Positions 51,505 to 60,115 of a DNA stretch of 64,000 nt are shown here, piece by piece. Within the stretch, counting starts at the first letter, position 1. Each line of letters begins with the position of its first letter. The DNA is from Geobacteraceae bacterium (GTDB taxonomy: Bacteria; Desulfobacterota; Desulfuromonadia; Geobacterales; Pseudopelobacteraceae): assembly GCA_025355965.1 (NCBI GenBank), contig JANXYR010000047.1, positions 1-64,000 on the forward strand, in the 5' to 3' direction. Both the position numbers and the translations under genes were made by a program. The notes below the pieces were generated by a model that saw only the letters and a list, made by a program, of their open reading frames with translations, was not told the origin of the DNA and did not search any database.

Positions 51505-51532
51505 TTGATTTATAAGGTGTTAGTGTGATAAT
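51505..51532 (+). promoter_or_regulatory. Sigma-70-like promoter for sfrBA
   Basis: TTGATT (51505-51510) and GATAAT (51527-51532) are 16 bases apart. A small perfect hairpin AACCCTG-CTTT-CAGGGTT (51589-51606) lies in the predicted leader, just before the ribosome site GGTGGAGG of the GTG start at 51624. Confidence 0.5.
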
Positions 51533-51623
51533 GATGCATACTGTATACAATTCTCATAAACATTTTTATTCAATAATTGCGAGTACTTAACCCTGCTTTC
51601 AGGGTTGGTTGGTGGAGGTTTTT

Positions 51624-53648
51624 GTGGCACAGGTCGTTTTTTCTACGTGGGGCGGAAATACAGTCGATAACCGAAATGTTTCCGGGGAGCCGCAGGCGGT
51701 CAGCTACCGTTTGCCGGTTGCATTTGATGGCGAGCGTCCATTACGGGCGTTTATGGGATGGGACGGCATTATCCTGTTTGACAAGGATGTCGATGTCCCG
51801 GCTATGACAGCGGAATACATGAAGCGTGTTCAGACTCTGTTCTGCTGTGGACGATGTACCCCCGGTAAAAAAGGCACCAAGGTATTGATGGACCTTTTTC
51901 AGAATGTACTGAACGGCAGTGCGACCGAGGCGGATCTGGATACGGTCGGTGATCTGGCCGAGTTGCTTAAAAACTGCAAGTGTACCCTCTGCCAAAGCGC
52001 GACTGTACCGGTCTTCGATGCGGTTACTCATTTCCGGGAGAAGTTTGTTGCCTATCTGGGTGGTGGTTGTTCAACTGCCCCAGCCAACTACATCCACAAG
52101 ATTACCGCACCTTGCATGGACAAGTGCCCCGCCCATATCGACATTCCCAAGTATATTGAGGAAATCAAGAATTATCAGTACGGTGAAGCTTTGGCCACTA
52201 TTCGCGAAAACATGCCGATGCCGGCTGTCTGTGGCCGGGTTTGCCCGCACCCCTGCGAAACCGCCTGTCGCCGCAAAAACGTCGATGACGCTGTTAACAT
52301 CATGGTGCTTAAACGCACCGCGTCGGATTACGAGCGGCAGCACAACATTACCCCGCCGATGCAGCCGAAACCGGCAAAAAACAAGAAAGTCGCCATCGTA
52401 GGCGCCGGTCCTGCCGGTCTGGCCTGTGCCTACTATCTTGGTCTGGAAGGTTACAAATCAACTATTTATGAGGCGCTGCCCAAAGGGTACGGCGGCGGCA
52501 TGATTGCCGTCGGCATTCCAGCCTATCGTATGCCTCGCCCCATTTTGCAGCGCGATGTTGATATCATTGAGGCGGTTGGTTCCGAGATCAAATACGATAT
52601 GCGGGTTGGCAAGGATATCTCGCTGGCCGAGCTGAAGCAGCAGTTTGACGCCGTGTTCCTGGCTCCAGGCGCACATCGCTCCAAGCCGATGGGTGTCGAG
52701 GGCGAAGACAAGGGTTACAAGGGCTTCCTCTCCGGCGGTATCGATTTCCTGCGTGAAGCCTATCTGGGACGTCCGACCGGTATGGGCAAGAAAGTCTGCG
52801 TTGTTGGCGGCGGCAACACCGCTATTGACTGTGTCCGGGTCGCCCTGCGTGAAGGGGCCGAAGAATCAATCCTGCTCTATCGCCGTTCCCGCAAGGAGAT
52901 GCCGGCTGACGTGTGGGAAGTTGACGGTGCCGATGAAGAGGGCGTTCGTTTTGAATTCCAAGTGCTCCCGACCAAAATCGTTGTGGATGCTAATGAGCAG
53001 GTGACTGGCGTCGAATGTGTCCGCATGGCGATGGGTGAGCCGGATGCGTCCGGGCGTCGTCGTCCAGAGCCGGTACCGGGCAGTGAGTTCATTGTCGAAT
53101 GCGACACGGTTATTCCGGCCATCGGTCAGGATCCGGATCTAAGCTTTATTCCTCCCGACATGGGCATCGATATCACCAAGTGGAATACGGTAGTTACCAA
53201 ATATCTACCACTGAAAGATGCTGCCGGCAAAGACCTGAAGGACGGCATGGGCAATATGTTGTCCCGTTCGCTGATTACCGATTGTGACGGCGTGTTTGCC
53301 GGTGGTGACGCGGAGATCGGGCCGCTGACGGTTGTTGCCTGCATCGGTAATGCCCATCGTGCCGCTCTGGTCATCCAGCGCTGGATGGAAGAGGGGAAAG
53401 CGTATCTGTCCGAACAGGATATTTTCGACGATCTGCTGACTTATCTTGGTGTCTATGACAAGGGCGAAAAAGTTGCCTGGCTTGACTCCTGTGATCGTGC
53501 CGGCCAGAAAGAGGTGCATGGCAAGGAACGTGCCTCGAAGGGTAATTACAACGAGGTCGAGCTTGGTTTCAGCGATACTACGGCTCAGGTTGAAGCGGAC
53601 AGATGTTTGAGATGCTACCGTATGGCGATGGTGGCTCTGCAGATATAA
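51624..53648 (+). CDS. sfrB: NADPH-oxidising flavoprotein subunit SfrB (GltD-like with NuoF-like N-terminus)
   Basis: A 674-residue subunit. GTG 51624, 5-7 bases after GGAGG, is chosen over TTG 51609. The N-terminus resembles the Fe-S part of NuoF, but where NuoF has CGxCxPC it reads FCCGRCTPGKKG, with the third cysteine changed to glycine and an extra cysteine before; a CKCTLC follows. The rest is like glutamate synthase small subunit: cysteines in CMDKCPAHIDIP and CGRVCPHPCETAC, the FAD site VAIVGAGPAGLACAYYLG and the NADPH site VCVVGGGNTAIDC. SfrAB was purified from Geobacter as an NADPH-dependent Fe(III) reductase and later tied to acetate metabolism. Confidence 0.88.
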   Translation: MAQVVFSTWGGNTVDNRNVSGEPQAVSYRLPVAFDGERPLRAFMGWDGIILFDKDVDVPAMTAEYMKRVQTLFCCGRCTPGKKGTKVLMDLFQNVLNGSATEADLDTVGDLAELLKNCKCTLCQSATVPVFDAVTHFREKFVAYLGGGCSTAPANYIHKITAPCMDKCPAHIDIPKYIEEIKNYQYGEALATIRENMPMPAVCGRVCPHPCETACRRKNVDDAVNIMVLKRTASDYERQHNITPPMQPKPAKNKKVAIVGAGPAGLACAYYLGLEGYKSTIYEALPKGYGGGMIAVGIPAYRMPRPILQRDVDIIEAVGSEIKYDMRVGKDISLAELKQQFDAVFLAPGAHRSKPMGVEGEDKGYKGFLSGGIDFLREAYLGRPTGMGKKVCVVGGGNTAIDCVRVALREGAEESILLYRRSRKEMPADVWEVDGADEEGVRFEFQVLPTKIVVDANEQVTGVECVRMAMGEPDASGRRRPEPVPGSEFIVECDTVIPAIGQDPDLSFIPPDMGIDITKWNTVVTKYLPLKDAAGKDLKDGMGNMLSRSLITDCDGVFAGGDAEIGPLTVVACIGNAHRAALVIQRWMEEGKAYLSEQDIFDDLLTYLGVYDKGEKVAWLDSCDRAGQKEVHGKERASKGNYNEVELGFSDTTAQVEADRCLRCYRMAMVALQI

Positions 53649-53685
53649 TTAGTACTATCTAAGTAATTTATTGGAGATATAAGGC

Positions 53686-56286
53686 ATGTCACATACAGAG
53701 CCCAGCGACAAGAAAAGTACGGCAACATTAACCATCAACGGCCAACAGGTAACAGTGCCTGCTGGTGCAACCATTTTGGAGGCGGCTGCGGAATTAGGCA
53801 TCAAGATACCGACCCTTTGCTGGCTGAAGAAGGTCTCTACTACCGGAGCATGCCGCGTCTGTGTGGTCAACGTTGAAGGGGTTGAACGGCCCATGACCGC
53901 TTGCAATACTCCGGTCAAGGACGGCATCGTCGTTGTCACAAGCACTCCTGAACTGGAAGCTGTTCGCAAGAAAACCATGGAGTTGATGCTGGTCAATCAC
54001 CCGCTCGATTGCCCTGTCTGTGATGCTGCCGGAGAGTGTGACCTGCAGGACATCTGCTATGGATTGCAAGTGGACAAAACCAAATATACCGCTGAACTGG
54101 AGCGCTTGCCGATCCGTTATGACTGGAAGCTGCTCGAAAGCGACCCCAATCGCTGTATCCTCTGTGAAAAATGCGTCAAGGTCTGCCGTGAGGTTGTCGG
54201 ACGTGAAGCGATCGAGATAGTAGATCGCGGTGACCGTACCATCATCGATACCATTAGTGGCGAGCCACTGGACTGTGATTTCTGTGGCAACTGTATCGGT
54301 GCCTGCCCGACCGGGACCCTGATCAGCAAACCGTTCAAATTCCGTGGTCGTCCCTGGACTTTTGAAGTAACCAAGAGCGTCTGCACATTTTGTTCATCCG
54401 GCTGCGAGATTGAGTACCATGCAGGTAACGGCAGAGTGGAGCGGGTTACCAGTTCTGACGACAGCTACAACAAGGGCAATCTCTGCATTAATGGCCGTTT
54501 CGGGTATGCTGCTTTCAACGCACCTGATCGCATAGCATCGCCATTGATGAAAGATAGCTCCGGCCAACTGAAAAAAGTATCGTGGGATCATGCGCTGGAA
54601 GCTGCTGCTGCAGGTTTCAAAAGTTTAGCGACTGCATCAGGCGGGGCTGCCATTGCCGGTATCGGCTCGCCGCGTGTAACAAATGAGGAAAGCTACCTTT
54701 TTCAGAAGTTCCTGCGCGCTGCGCTCGGGAGCAACAATATCGACTCTGAGGCTCGTCTCGGGTATCTTCCTGCACAGGTAACCCAGTGGGAAATGCTTGG
54801 CTACAGCGGTGGTACCTTTGGTATGGAGACCATTGAAAAAGCGACCGCTATCGTTGTTATCGGAGCCGATCTCAAAGCCGAGTCAGCCGGATTTGCTTAT
54901 CGTGTCATTCAGGCCGCCACAAAAAATAATGCAAAACTGGTGCTGGCAGGGAGTCGCACCAGCTCCATGAACAAGTTTGCCAACGCTTTCCTGCAGTGTC
55001 GTCCCGGCAGAGAATCCTGGCTGGTTGCCGGTCTAAATAAAGCTATATTGGCAGAAGGGCTTGCTACTGCGGGTAACGTAACAAATATTGAAACGCTTAA
55101 GTCGTCGCTTGACGCACTTTCTTTTGAGCGCATCAGTGAAATCACGGGAATTTCCGAGGCTCAACTTCGTGAAACAGCGGCCCTGATCTGTTCAGGCGGT
55201 CGAACCGCAGTCATCTATGGTGCAGATATTATCCGTTCAGCCGATGGCAAGAACGCTGTTGCCGGGGTTGTTAATCTTGCGCTATTAACAGGTGCCGTCA
55301 CCGAGGCAGGTGCTGGGATTTATCCACTGGATGAAAAAAACAATACCCAGGGAATGCTCGATATGGGTGTCTGCCCCGAGTATCTACCTGGCTACCATAC
55401 CTACGAACATGCTGCTGCAACGTTCAGCTCCGCCTGGAAGGCGGTTATACCTACTGTTGCTGGCAAAGACCTGTTTCAAATAATTGACGCAATTGAAGCG
55501 GGGCAGATCAAGGCGCTGTATGTTATGGGGAGTGATCCTCTGCATTTCTTGCCAAACCGTAGCCGTGTACTGAATGCGCTGCAAAAGTTGGAACTACTGG
55601 TGGTACAGGATCTGTTTCTGACCGATACCGCCCGCTTGGCGCATATCGTTCTTCCGGCTGCAACCGGAGCCGAAAAGTCAGGCTCTTTCACTTCTGCCGA
55701 TAACCGCGTACAATGCTTCACTGCGGCAGTTAAGCCTACCGGTGATGCTCGCACTGATGCTGATATTCTGACTTCACTGCATAGCTTGGTTGTTCCGGGT
55801 GCAGCAGATGCTCCCAATTTGCTTGACGTCCTGCAGCATGAGATTACAACCTTGACCGGTCTCTATAGCCAGGTATGCGATCATGACGGTTGCCGAATGG
55901 GGCGCATCAAAAACCGCACGGCTACATTTGTTGCTGAACCATTGACACCACTTGATCCCCCTGCGGCCTCCCGTCCGTTTGCCCTGACGATTGGTCCGGT
56001 GCAGCACCATAACGGCTCGATGACGACCAAGTCGGAAAACAATCTGCTGGTTGCAGGAGAGGCCTATGTTGAGCTTTCTTGCCAGGACGCCGCTTCAATC
56101 GGTGTTGCTGTTGGAGACATAGTTAAAATTACTTCGGACAGTGGCTCAGTTTCTCTGAAAGCAAAATTGTCAAAACAACTTCAGTCGAGCACCCTGTTTG
56201 TACCGGCGCATTTCAGGGTGGCTGCTATAAACAGTCTTACCGGCTCCGCCTCTTATCCGCAGTATGTTTCGATTTCAAAGGGCTGA
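53686..56286 (+). CDS. sfrA: SfrA, NuoG/molybdopterin-oxidoreductase-like subunit
   Basis: An 866-residue protein. A [2Fe-2S] domain (LCWLKKVSTTGACRVC, about 40-60) is followed by the His-Cys [4Fe-4S] motif HPLDCPVCDAAGECDLQD, two ferredoxin clusters (CILCEKCVKVC, CDFCGNCIGACP), a further cluster (CTFCSSGCEIEYH) and a molybdopterin oxidoreductase-like body with its C-terminal dinucleotide-binding domain (about 750-860). This is the NuoG/FdhA order. It would pass electrons between SfrB and a partner. It starts 37 bases after sfrB. The gene ends at a perfect 12-pair terminator. Confidence 0.88.
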   Translation: MSHTEPSDKKSTATLTINGQQVTVPAGATILEAAAELGIKIPTLCWLKKVSTTGACRVCVVNVEGVERPMTACNTPVKDGIVVVTSTPELEAVRKKTMELMLVNHPLDCPVCDAAGECDLQDICYGLQVDKTKYTAELERLPIRYDWKLLESDPNRCILCEKCVKVCREVVGREAIEIVDRGDRTIIDTISGEPLDCDFCGNCIGACPTGTLISKPFKFRGRPWTFEVTKSVCTFCSSGCEIEYHAGNGRVERVTSSDDSYNKGNLCINGRFGYAAFNAPDRIASPLMKDSSGQLKKVSWDHALEAAAAGFKSLATASGGAAIAGIGSPRVTNEESYLFQKFLRAALGSNNIDSEARLGYLPAQVTQWEMLGYSGGTFGMETIEKATAIVVIGADLKAESAGFAYRVIQAATKNNAKLVLAGSRTSSMNKFANAFLQCRPGRESWLVAGLNKAILAEGLATAGNVTNIETLKSSLDALSFERISEITGISEAQLRETAALICSGGRTAVIYGADIIRSADGKNAVAGVVNLALLTGAVTEAGAGIYPLDEKNNTQGMLDMGVCPEYLPGYHTYEHAAATFSSAWKAVIPTVAGKDLFQIIDAIEAGQIKALYVMGSDPLHFLPNRSRVLNALQKLELLVVQDLFLTDTARLAHIVLPAATGAEKSGSFTSADNRVQCFTAAVKPTGDARTDADILTSLHSLVVPGAADAPNLLDVLQHEITTLTGLYSQVCDHDGCRMGRIKNRTATFVAEPLTPLDPPAASRPFALTIGPVQHHNGSMTTKSENNLLVAGEAYVELSCQDAASIGVAVGDIVKITSDSGSVSLKAKLSKQLQSSTLFVPAHFRVAAINSLTGSASYPQYVSISKG

Positions 56287-56315
56287 TAGTATTCACGCTA
56301 TCCCGGATATGTTCA

Positions 56316-56343
56316 TGCAAACGCCGCTTCTGCGGCGTTTGCA
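56316..56343 (+). terminator. Perfect 12-pair terminator after sfrA
   Basis: TGCAAACGCCGC (56316-56327) pairs with GCGGCGTTTGCA (56332-56343) around TTCT, followed by TTTT. It is 30 bases after the sfrA stop and separates sfrBA from the radical SAM gene. Confidence 0.85.
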
Positions 56344-56379
56344 TTTTAAACTCTCTCTGCCCACCCTGACTCTTCACGC

Positions 56380-58059
56380 ATGAGCAACGCAATCCGAAAC
56401 CGACATAGAGCCTTGCTGAAGGCAGAAACTCATCTGCTTCCGCATGGGCGAGTTGGGCAGCTTTCAGTCTGTCTTGTCTCCCCAAGTCGCTATCAGACCG
56501 GCATGAGCAGTCTTGGTTTTCAGACGGTGTATGCGCTTTTGGCTGGCACAACTGATATTCGTTGTGAGCGGGCTTTTCTTCCCGATCGTGAGGAGATGGA
56601 AGAGTACCGTCGCAGTGGAACGCCGCTACTTTCGCTGGAATCTTCAACCCCACTGGCTGATTTTGATGTGATCGCCTTTTCTACCTCTTTTGAACCGGAC
56701 TACCTGAATATTCCCATTATCCTCAATTTGGCGCGCATTCCGCTTTATTCAAGCGAGCGCAGTCAGTCTGACCCACTGATCATAGCCGGTGGTGCCGCCT
56801 TCTTTATCAACCCTGAACCGGTAGCTGATTTAATTGATGTCATCTGTATCGGTGAAGGTGAAGATGTTATCCCAGGCATATTAGCTACACTGCTATCTCC
56901 TGTTGATAATGGTAGGCGCGGACTGCTGCAAGCTCTCACTACAACTACTGGCGTATATGTCCCCGCTTTTTATCAGCCACGCTATCAGAATGGTGAACTG
57001 GCCGGGTACGATGCCGAAGCTGGTGCTCCTCTACCGGTCGTGCGCCAGCCGGTATGTCTGGAACAGCACGAACCATCCTCTTCGCAGATCCTGACCGAAA
57101 ACACCGAGTTTGGCGATATGTTCCTGGTTGAGGTCAGTCGGGGTTGCCCGCGCGGTTGTCGTTTTTGCAGCTCGGGGTTTATTTATGGAGCTTTTCGACA
57201 GCAACCTTTTGATCACGTTATTGCCTTGATTGATCAGGGGCTTGCTCATCGCAACAAGGTGGGGCTGGTCGGTGCGGCAGTGTCTGATTATGCCGAAATT
57301 GGCCGGCTCTGCCGGTATATAGTCGAAAAAAGTGCCAAGGTTTCAGTTTCCTCTCTGCGGATTGATCGGATCGATTCTGCCATGCTTGACGCCCTGATAG
57401 CCAGCGGCCACAAAACTATCTCACTGGCTCCGGAAGGGGGCTCGCAGCGGATGCGAGATGTGATTCGTAAGAACCTAACCGAAACGCAGATTATGGAAGC
57501 CTGTGAGATGTTGATCTCAAGGGATATCCTCAATCTGAAACTCTACTTCATCATCGGTCTGCCTGGTGAAACGGATGCGGACCTTGACGAGATGGTTCGC
57601 CTGATCGAAGCGATCCGCGAGCGGGTCATCGAGCGGGGGCGTGCCAACAAACGGCTGGGCGAAATCAGTGTGTCGGTCAACCCCTTCATTCCCAAACCGT
57701 TTACCCCCTTTCAGTGGTGTGGCATGGAACAGCTTCCCTCGCTGGAGCGCAAGGTTAAGCTGCTGGAGTCCCGACTAAAGCGGCTGTCCAATGTCAAGCT
57801 GAAGGTCGAAAGTCTGCGTGAATCTTATCTGCAGGCGCTTCTGTCGCGGGGTGATCGACGCTTGTCGCCGTTGCTGATTGCAATGGCTGATGGAGCTAAC
57901 CTCAAGAAGGCCGCGAAAAACTGTGGTATTGATACGGACGTTTATGTGCAGCGAACTATCGCCGGAGATGAAGCCATGTCATGGAGCGTTATCGGCACGG
58001 CAGAGACTACCATGCTGCGGAGAGAGTACGAGCGTGCACTTGCTGGAGAGAAAAGTTGA
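56380..58059 (+). CDS. B12-binding-domain radical SAM protein, short paralogue
   Basis: A 559-residue protein related to the first half of the 37160 gene: a cobalamin-binding-like N-terminus (SPSRYQTGMSSLGFQTVYAL), the radical SAM cluster CPRGCRFCSSGFIYGAFR, PEGGSQRMRDVIRK and a C-terminal helical part. It lacks the cysteine patch and DUF2344 domain of the larger protein. No ribosome site is clear before ATG 56380, which lies 36 bases after the sfrA terminator. The stop overlaps the TTG start of a small CxxC protein gene. The reaction is unknown. Confidence 0.88.
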   Translation: MSNAIRNRHRALLKAETHLLPHGRVGQLSVCLVSPSRYQTGMSSLGFQTVYALLAGTTDIRCERAFLPDREEMEEYRRSGTPLLSLESSTPLADFDVIAFSTSFEPDYLNIPIILNLARIPLYSSERSQSDPLIIAGGAAFFINPEPVADLIDVICIGEGEDVIPGILATLLSPVDNGRRGLLQALTTTTGVYVPAFYQPRYQNGELAGYDAEAGAPLPVVRQPVCLEQHEPSSSQILTENTEFGDMFLVEVSRGCPRGCRFCSSGFIYGAFRQQPFDHVIALIDQGLAHRNKVGLVGAAVSDYAEIGRLCRYIVEKSAKVSVSSLRIDRIDSAMLDALIASGHKTISLAPEGGSQRMRDVIRKNLTETQIMEACEMLISRDILNLKLYFIIGLPGETDADLDEMVRLIEAIRERVIERGRANKRLGEISVSVNPFIPKPFTPFQWCGMEQLPSLERKVKLLESRLKRLSNVKLKVESLRESYLQALLSRGDRRLSPLLIAMADGANLKKAAKNCGIDTDVYVQRTIAGDEAMSWSVIGTAETTMLRREYERALAGEKS

Positions 58060-58235
58060 AAACCTGTACAATGTGTAAGAAGGAATATGACGAAAATGCC
58101 GTACAATCCGAGTATGCAGAGGCAGGTGAATGGCTGGCCGGAGAGGTATGGCAGGATGCCGGTGAGCTATGCCCGCTCTGTCTTGAAAACCGGGCAAGGC
58201 TTGTTATGATGTATGGTCATGAGATAAACAGCTGA
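58056..58235 (+). CDS. Small double-CxxC protein, 59 residues
   Basis: TTG 58056 overlaps the TGA of the radical SAM gene and has GGAG 7 bases upstream; ATG 58071 is a shorter alternative. The 59-residue product has CTMC near its start and CPLC near residue 37, a spacing that fits a zinc ribbon or a small metal-binding fold, with an acidic middle. I do not recognise a family. The overlap suggests it works with, or is made with, the radical SAM protein. Confidence 0.68.
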   Translation: MKTCTMCKKEYDENAVQSEYAEAGEWLAGEVWQDAGELCPLCLENRARLVMMYGHEINS

Positions 58236-58265
58236 GGAGAAAAGACAGTTATTCAGTAAGTGTTT

Positions 58266-58293
58266 GAGCTGTTAGCTGTTTTGTTAGCAGCTT
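58266..58293. terminator. Hairpin between convergent small genes
   Basis: An 11-pair stem with three G-T pairs (58266-58276 with 58283-58293) lies between the small CxxC gene and the PH-like gene, which converge. No T run follows in either direction, so termination is uncertain. Confidence 0.3.
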
Positions 58294-58318
58294 GAAACTG
58301 AGGTCTCGAAGACGGACA

Positions 58319-58696
58319 CTACCTGAGAACATGGCTCGCCAAAACCTTCTGCACTTCGTAGATATTTGTGTCCTTATTAAACTTTTTCTCAAGCGGTATC
58401 GTGTCGCTGCCTATCCAAATCTTTAATTCGGCATTAAGATCGAAACTTTCCCCAGTCTGTACACTGAATTTAGAGATATTGCTGTATGGTATTGATAGAT
58501 ATTCAATCTGTCTGCCGGAAATGCCCTGTATATCGACAAGAATCAACCGCTTGTTTGTGAACAAAAATGTATCCCGGACAACAACAAAACCAACCTCAAT
58601 AATTTCGCCATCCATAAGCAACTGCCCGTAGTCGGAAGAAAACTTCTTGGCTTCCGATGAACCGGTATTTTTAACAGTTCCAGTGAAGATTCCCAT
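58319..58696 (-). CDS. Bacterial PH-domain-like protein
   Basis: A 125-residue protein with the strand pattern of bacterial pleckstrin-homology domains: LLMDGEIIEVGFVVVRDTFLFTNKRLILVD (seen as EIIEVGFVVVRDTFLFTNKR), then IEYLSIPYSNISKFSVQTG and a C-terminal helix. The phrase FTNKRLILVD is typical of this fold. There is no signal peptide or membrane helix. The function of such short PH proteins is generally unknown. It lies 56 bases after the coiled-coil gene on the same strand. Confidence 0.8.
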   Translation of the reverse strand: MGIFTGTVKNTGSSEAKKFSSDYGQLLMDGEIIEVGFVVVRDTFLFTNKRLILVDIQGISGRQIEYLSIPYSNISKFSVQTGESFDLNAELKIWIGSDTIPLEKKFNKDTNIYEVQKVLASHVLR

Positions 58697-58752
58697 AATT
58701 TATCGCTCCAATATCCGATATTACTTGCCGCTGTTCTGACTCCAAGTTTTGC

Positions 58753-60054
58753 CTATAAAATAATAGCATGTCCTGCTTTAGCGGTATTGGTTGGATCCGT
58801 CTCTTTCTGAAGGTCCGCGTAGTTCTTCATGTGTTTTAATACAATAACTTTTGGCGCTGTAGCGGGCTCCAGATCGATTTCATCAGCGTCGAAAACGTGA
58901 TGAGTCTCCATATTTGGGACAGGATTCTCTTCCTGCGTTATTACGGACTCTTCAATGTGCTGCTGTTGAACAAAGTCCAGCTTCCGATCCGTCTCTTTGT
59001 TGATTTTGTTGTGGTGTGAAGAGTTTGGTGGAGTGATCTCCAATGCCTGGTCCGTATCACGAATGCCAGGTTTCTCTTTGACATGATTTTGTTTAATGAT
59101 TTTTGAGGATGGTTTGGCACTTCGATCAATAGGGTCAAGTGCAACAGCTCTTCGAGAAAAAACTGCCGTATTATGCTCAGCTCTCTGATCTTCAGGGCGG
59201 CTCGCAGTCTGCGCCCGTGAAATAAACGCTGTGTCCTGTGCAATGCCAGAACAGCTCTTGTCATCCAGAGGCTGCTTATGATCAATAGTTACTGCGTCGA
59301 GTGGGATTTCCTGAATAATCTCAGGCGTAATAATTTCCTGCTGAGGAGCAAGGTCTAACGGAGGTTCTTCTTTGTTTTCAGATACAGGGTCAAAGTTGTC
59401 ATACGGTAAAGGAGTTTCAGAAACCGGGTCTACGATATTTTCCTCCACTGTACCCATAATGGACGCTGAAGCATCATGCGCTTGTGACAACACCTCCATA
59501 GATTTTCTTTCAGAAAGGTCAAGCTGGTTTTGGAGAAGATTCATTTTCAAGAGAAGATCGTTATTCTGAGCCAAAATAGAATCAAGAGAGCTCTTCAGCT
59601 CTTTACGTTGTGCCACCAGGCATGCTAGTTCCATCTGAAGATTATTGTTCTCGTCCCTCAATACCTGTGTATCTATTTCAGTAAGTTCCGCTTTGAATTT
59701 GAGGTTTTCGTTCTCTTTCCTTAGTCCTTCAACCTCAATTTTTGAATAATCAGTTCCAGAAAGTAGCGCCGCCTTATTGACAAAAGCGTTTGCTGTACCG
59801 GTAGATTTCCGCCTGTCCCATGTTGGCATATGTACAAAATGAATTACGCCGGAATCCGGATTTGTCGTGGGTGCCGATGCCAGCAAATTATTCAAATAAT
59901 CTACAACTAGTGCATCATCACTGAATACAAGTTTGGTGCACACCGCATCCTCGCTGTTAACGGGCTCATCCTTGCCGGTAATTTTAGTCATGACAGAAAC
60001 CCGCCTTTCAGCATCTGCTCTAAACGATATTTTATGGTCTGTCATGGAGTACAT
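58753..60054 (-). CDS. Coiled-coil protein of unknown function with disordered tail
   Basis: I do not recognise this 433-residue protein. ATG 60054 has no clear ribosome site; ATG 60045 and 59991 (with AAAGG upstream) are alternatives. Residues about 25-100 may be a small folded domain (AVCTKLVFSDDALVVDYLNN). Residues about 105-195 form a long heptad coiled coil rich in L, E, K, N. The last 240 residues are acidic, proline- and glutamine-rich and probably disordered. It has no membrane segment. It lies 61 bases after the flavodiiron gene on the same strand. A scaffold or cytoskeletal role is possible but is inference only. Confidence 0.72.
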   Translation of the reverse strand: MYSMTDHKISFRADAERRVSVMTKITGKDEPVNSEDAVCTKLVFSDDALVVDYLNNLLASAPTTNPDSGVIHFVHMPTWDRRKSTGTANAFVNKAALLSGTDYSKIEVEGLRKENENLKFKAELTEIDTQVLRDENNNLQMELACLVAQRKELKSSLDSILAQNNDLLLKMNLLQNQLDLSERKSMEVLSQAHDASASIMGTVEENIVDPVSETPLPYDNFDPVSENKEEPPLDLAPQQEIITPEIIQEIPLDAVTIDHKQPLDDKSCSGIAQDTAFISRAQTASRPEDQRAEHNTAVFSRRAVALDPIDRSAKPSSKIIKQNHVKEKPGIRDTDQALEITPPNSSHHNKINKETDRKLDFVQQQHIEESVITQEENPVPNMETHHVFDADEIDLEPATAPKVIVLKHMKNYADLQKETDPTNTAKAGHAIIL

Positions 60055-60115
60055 AGAGAGAGGCGAACTATATTATGCCCGCCTCTCTCTATATGAATTT
60101 AAAACGTGAACAGAT

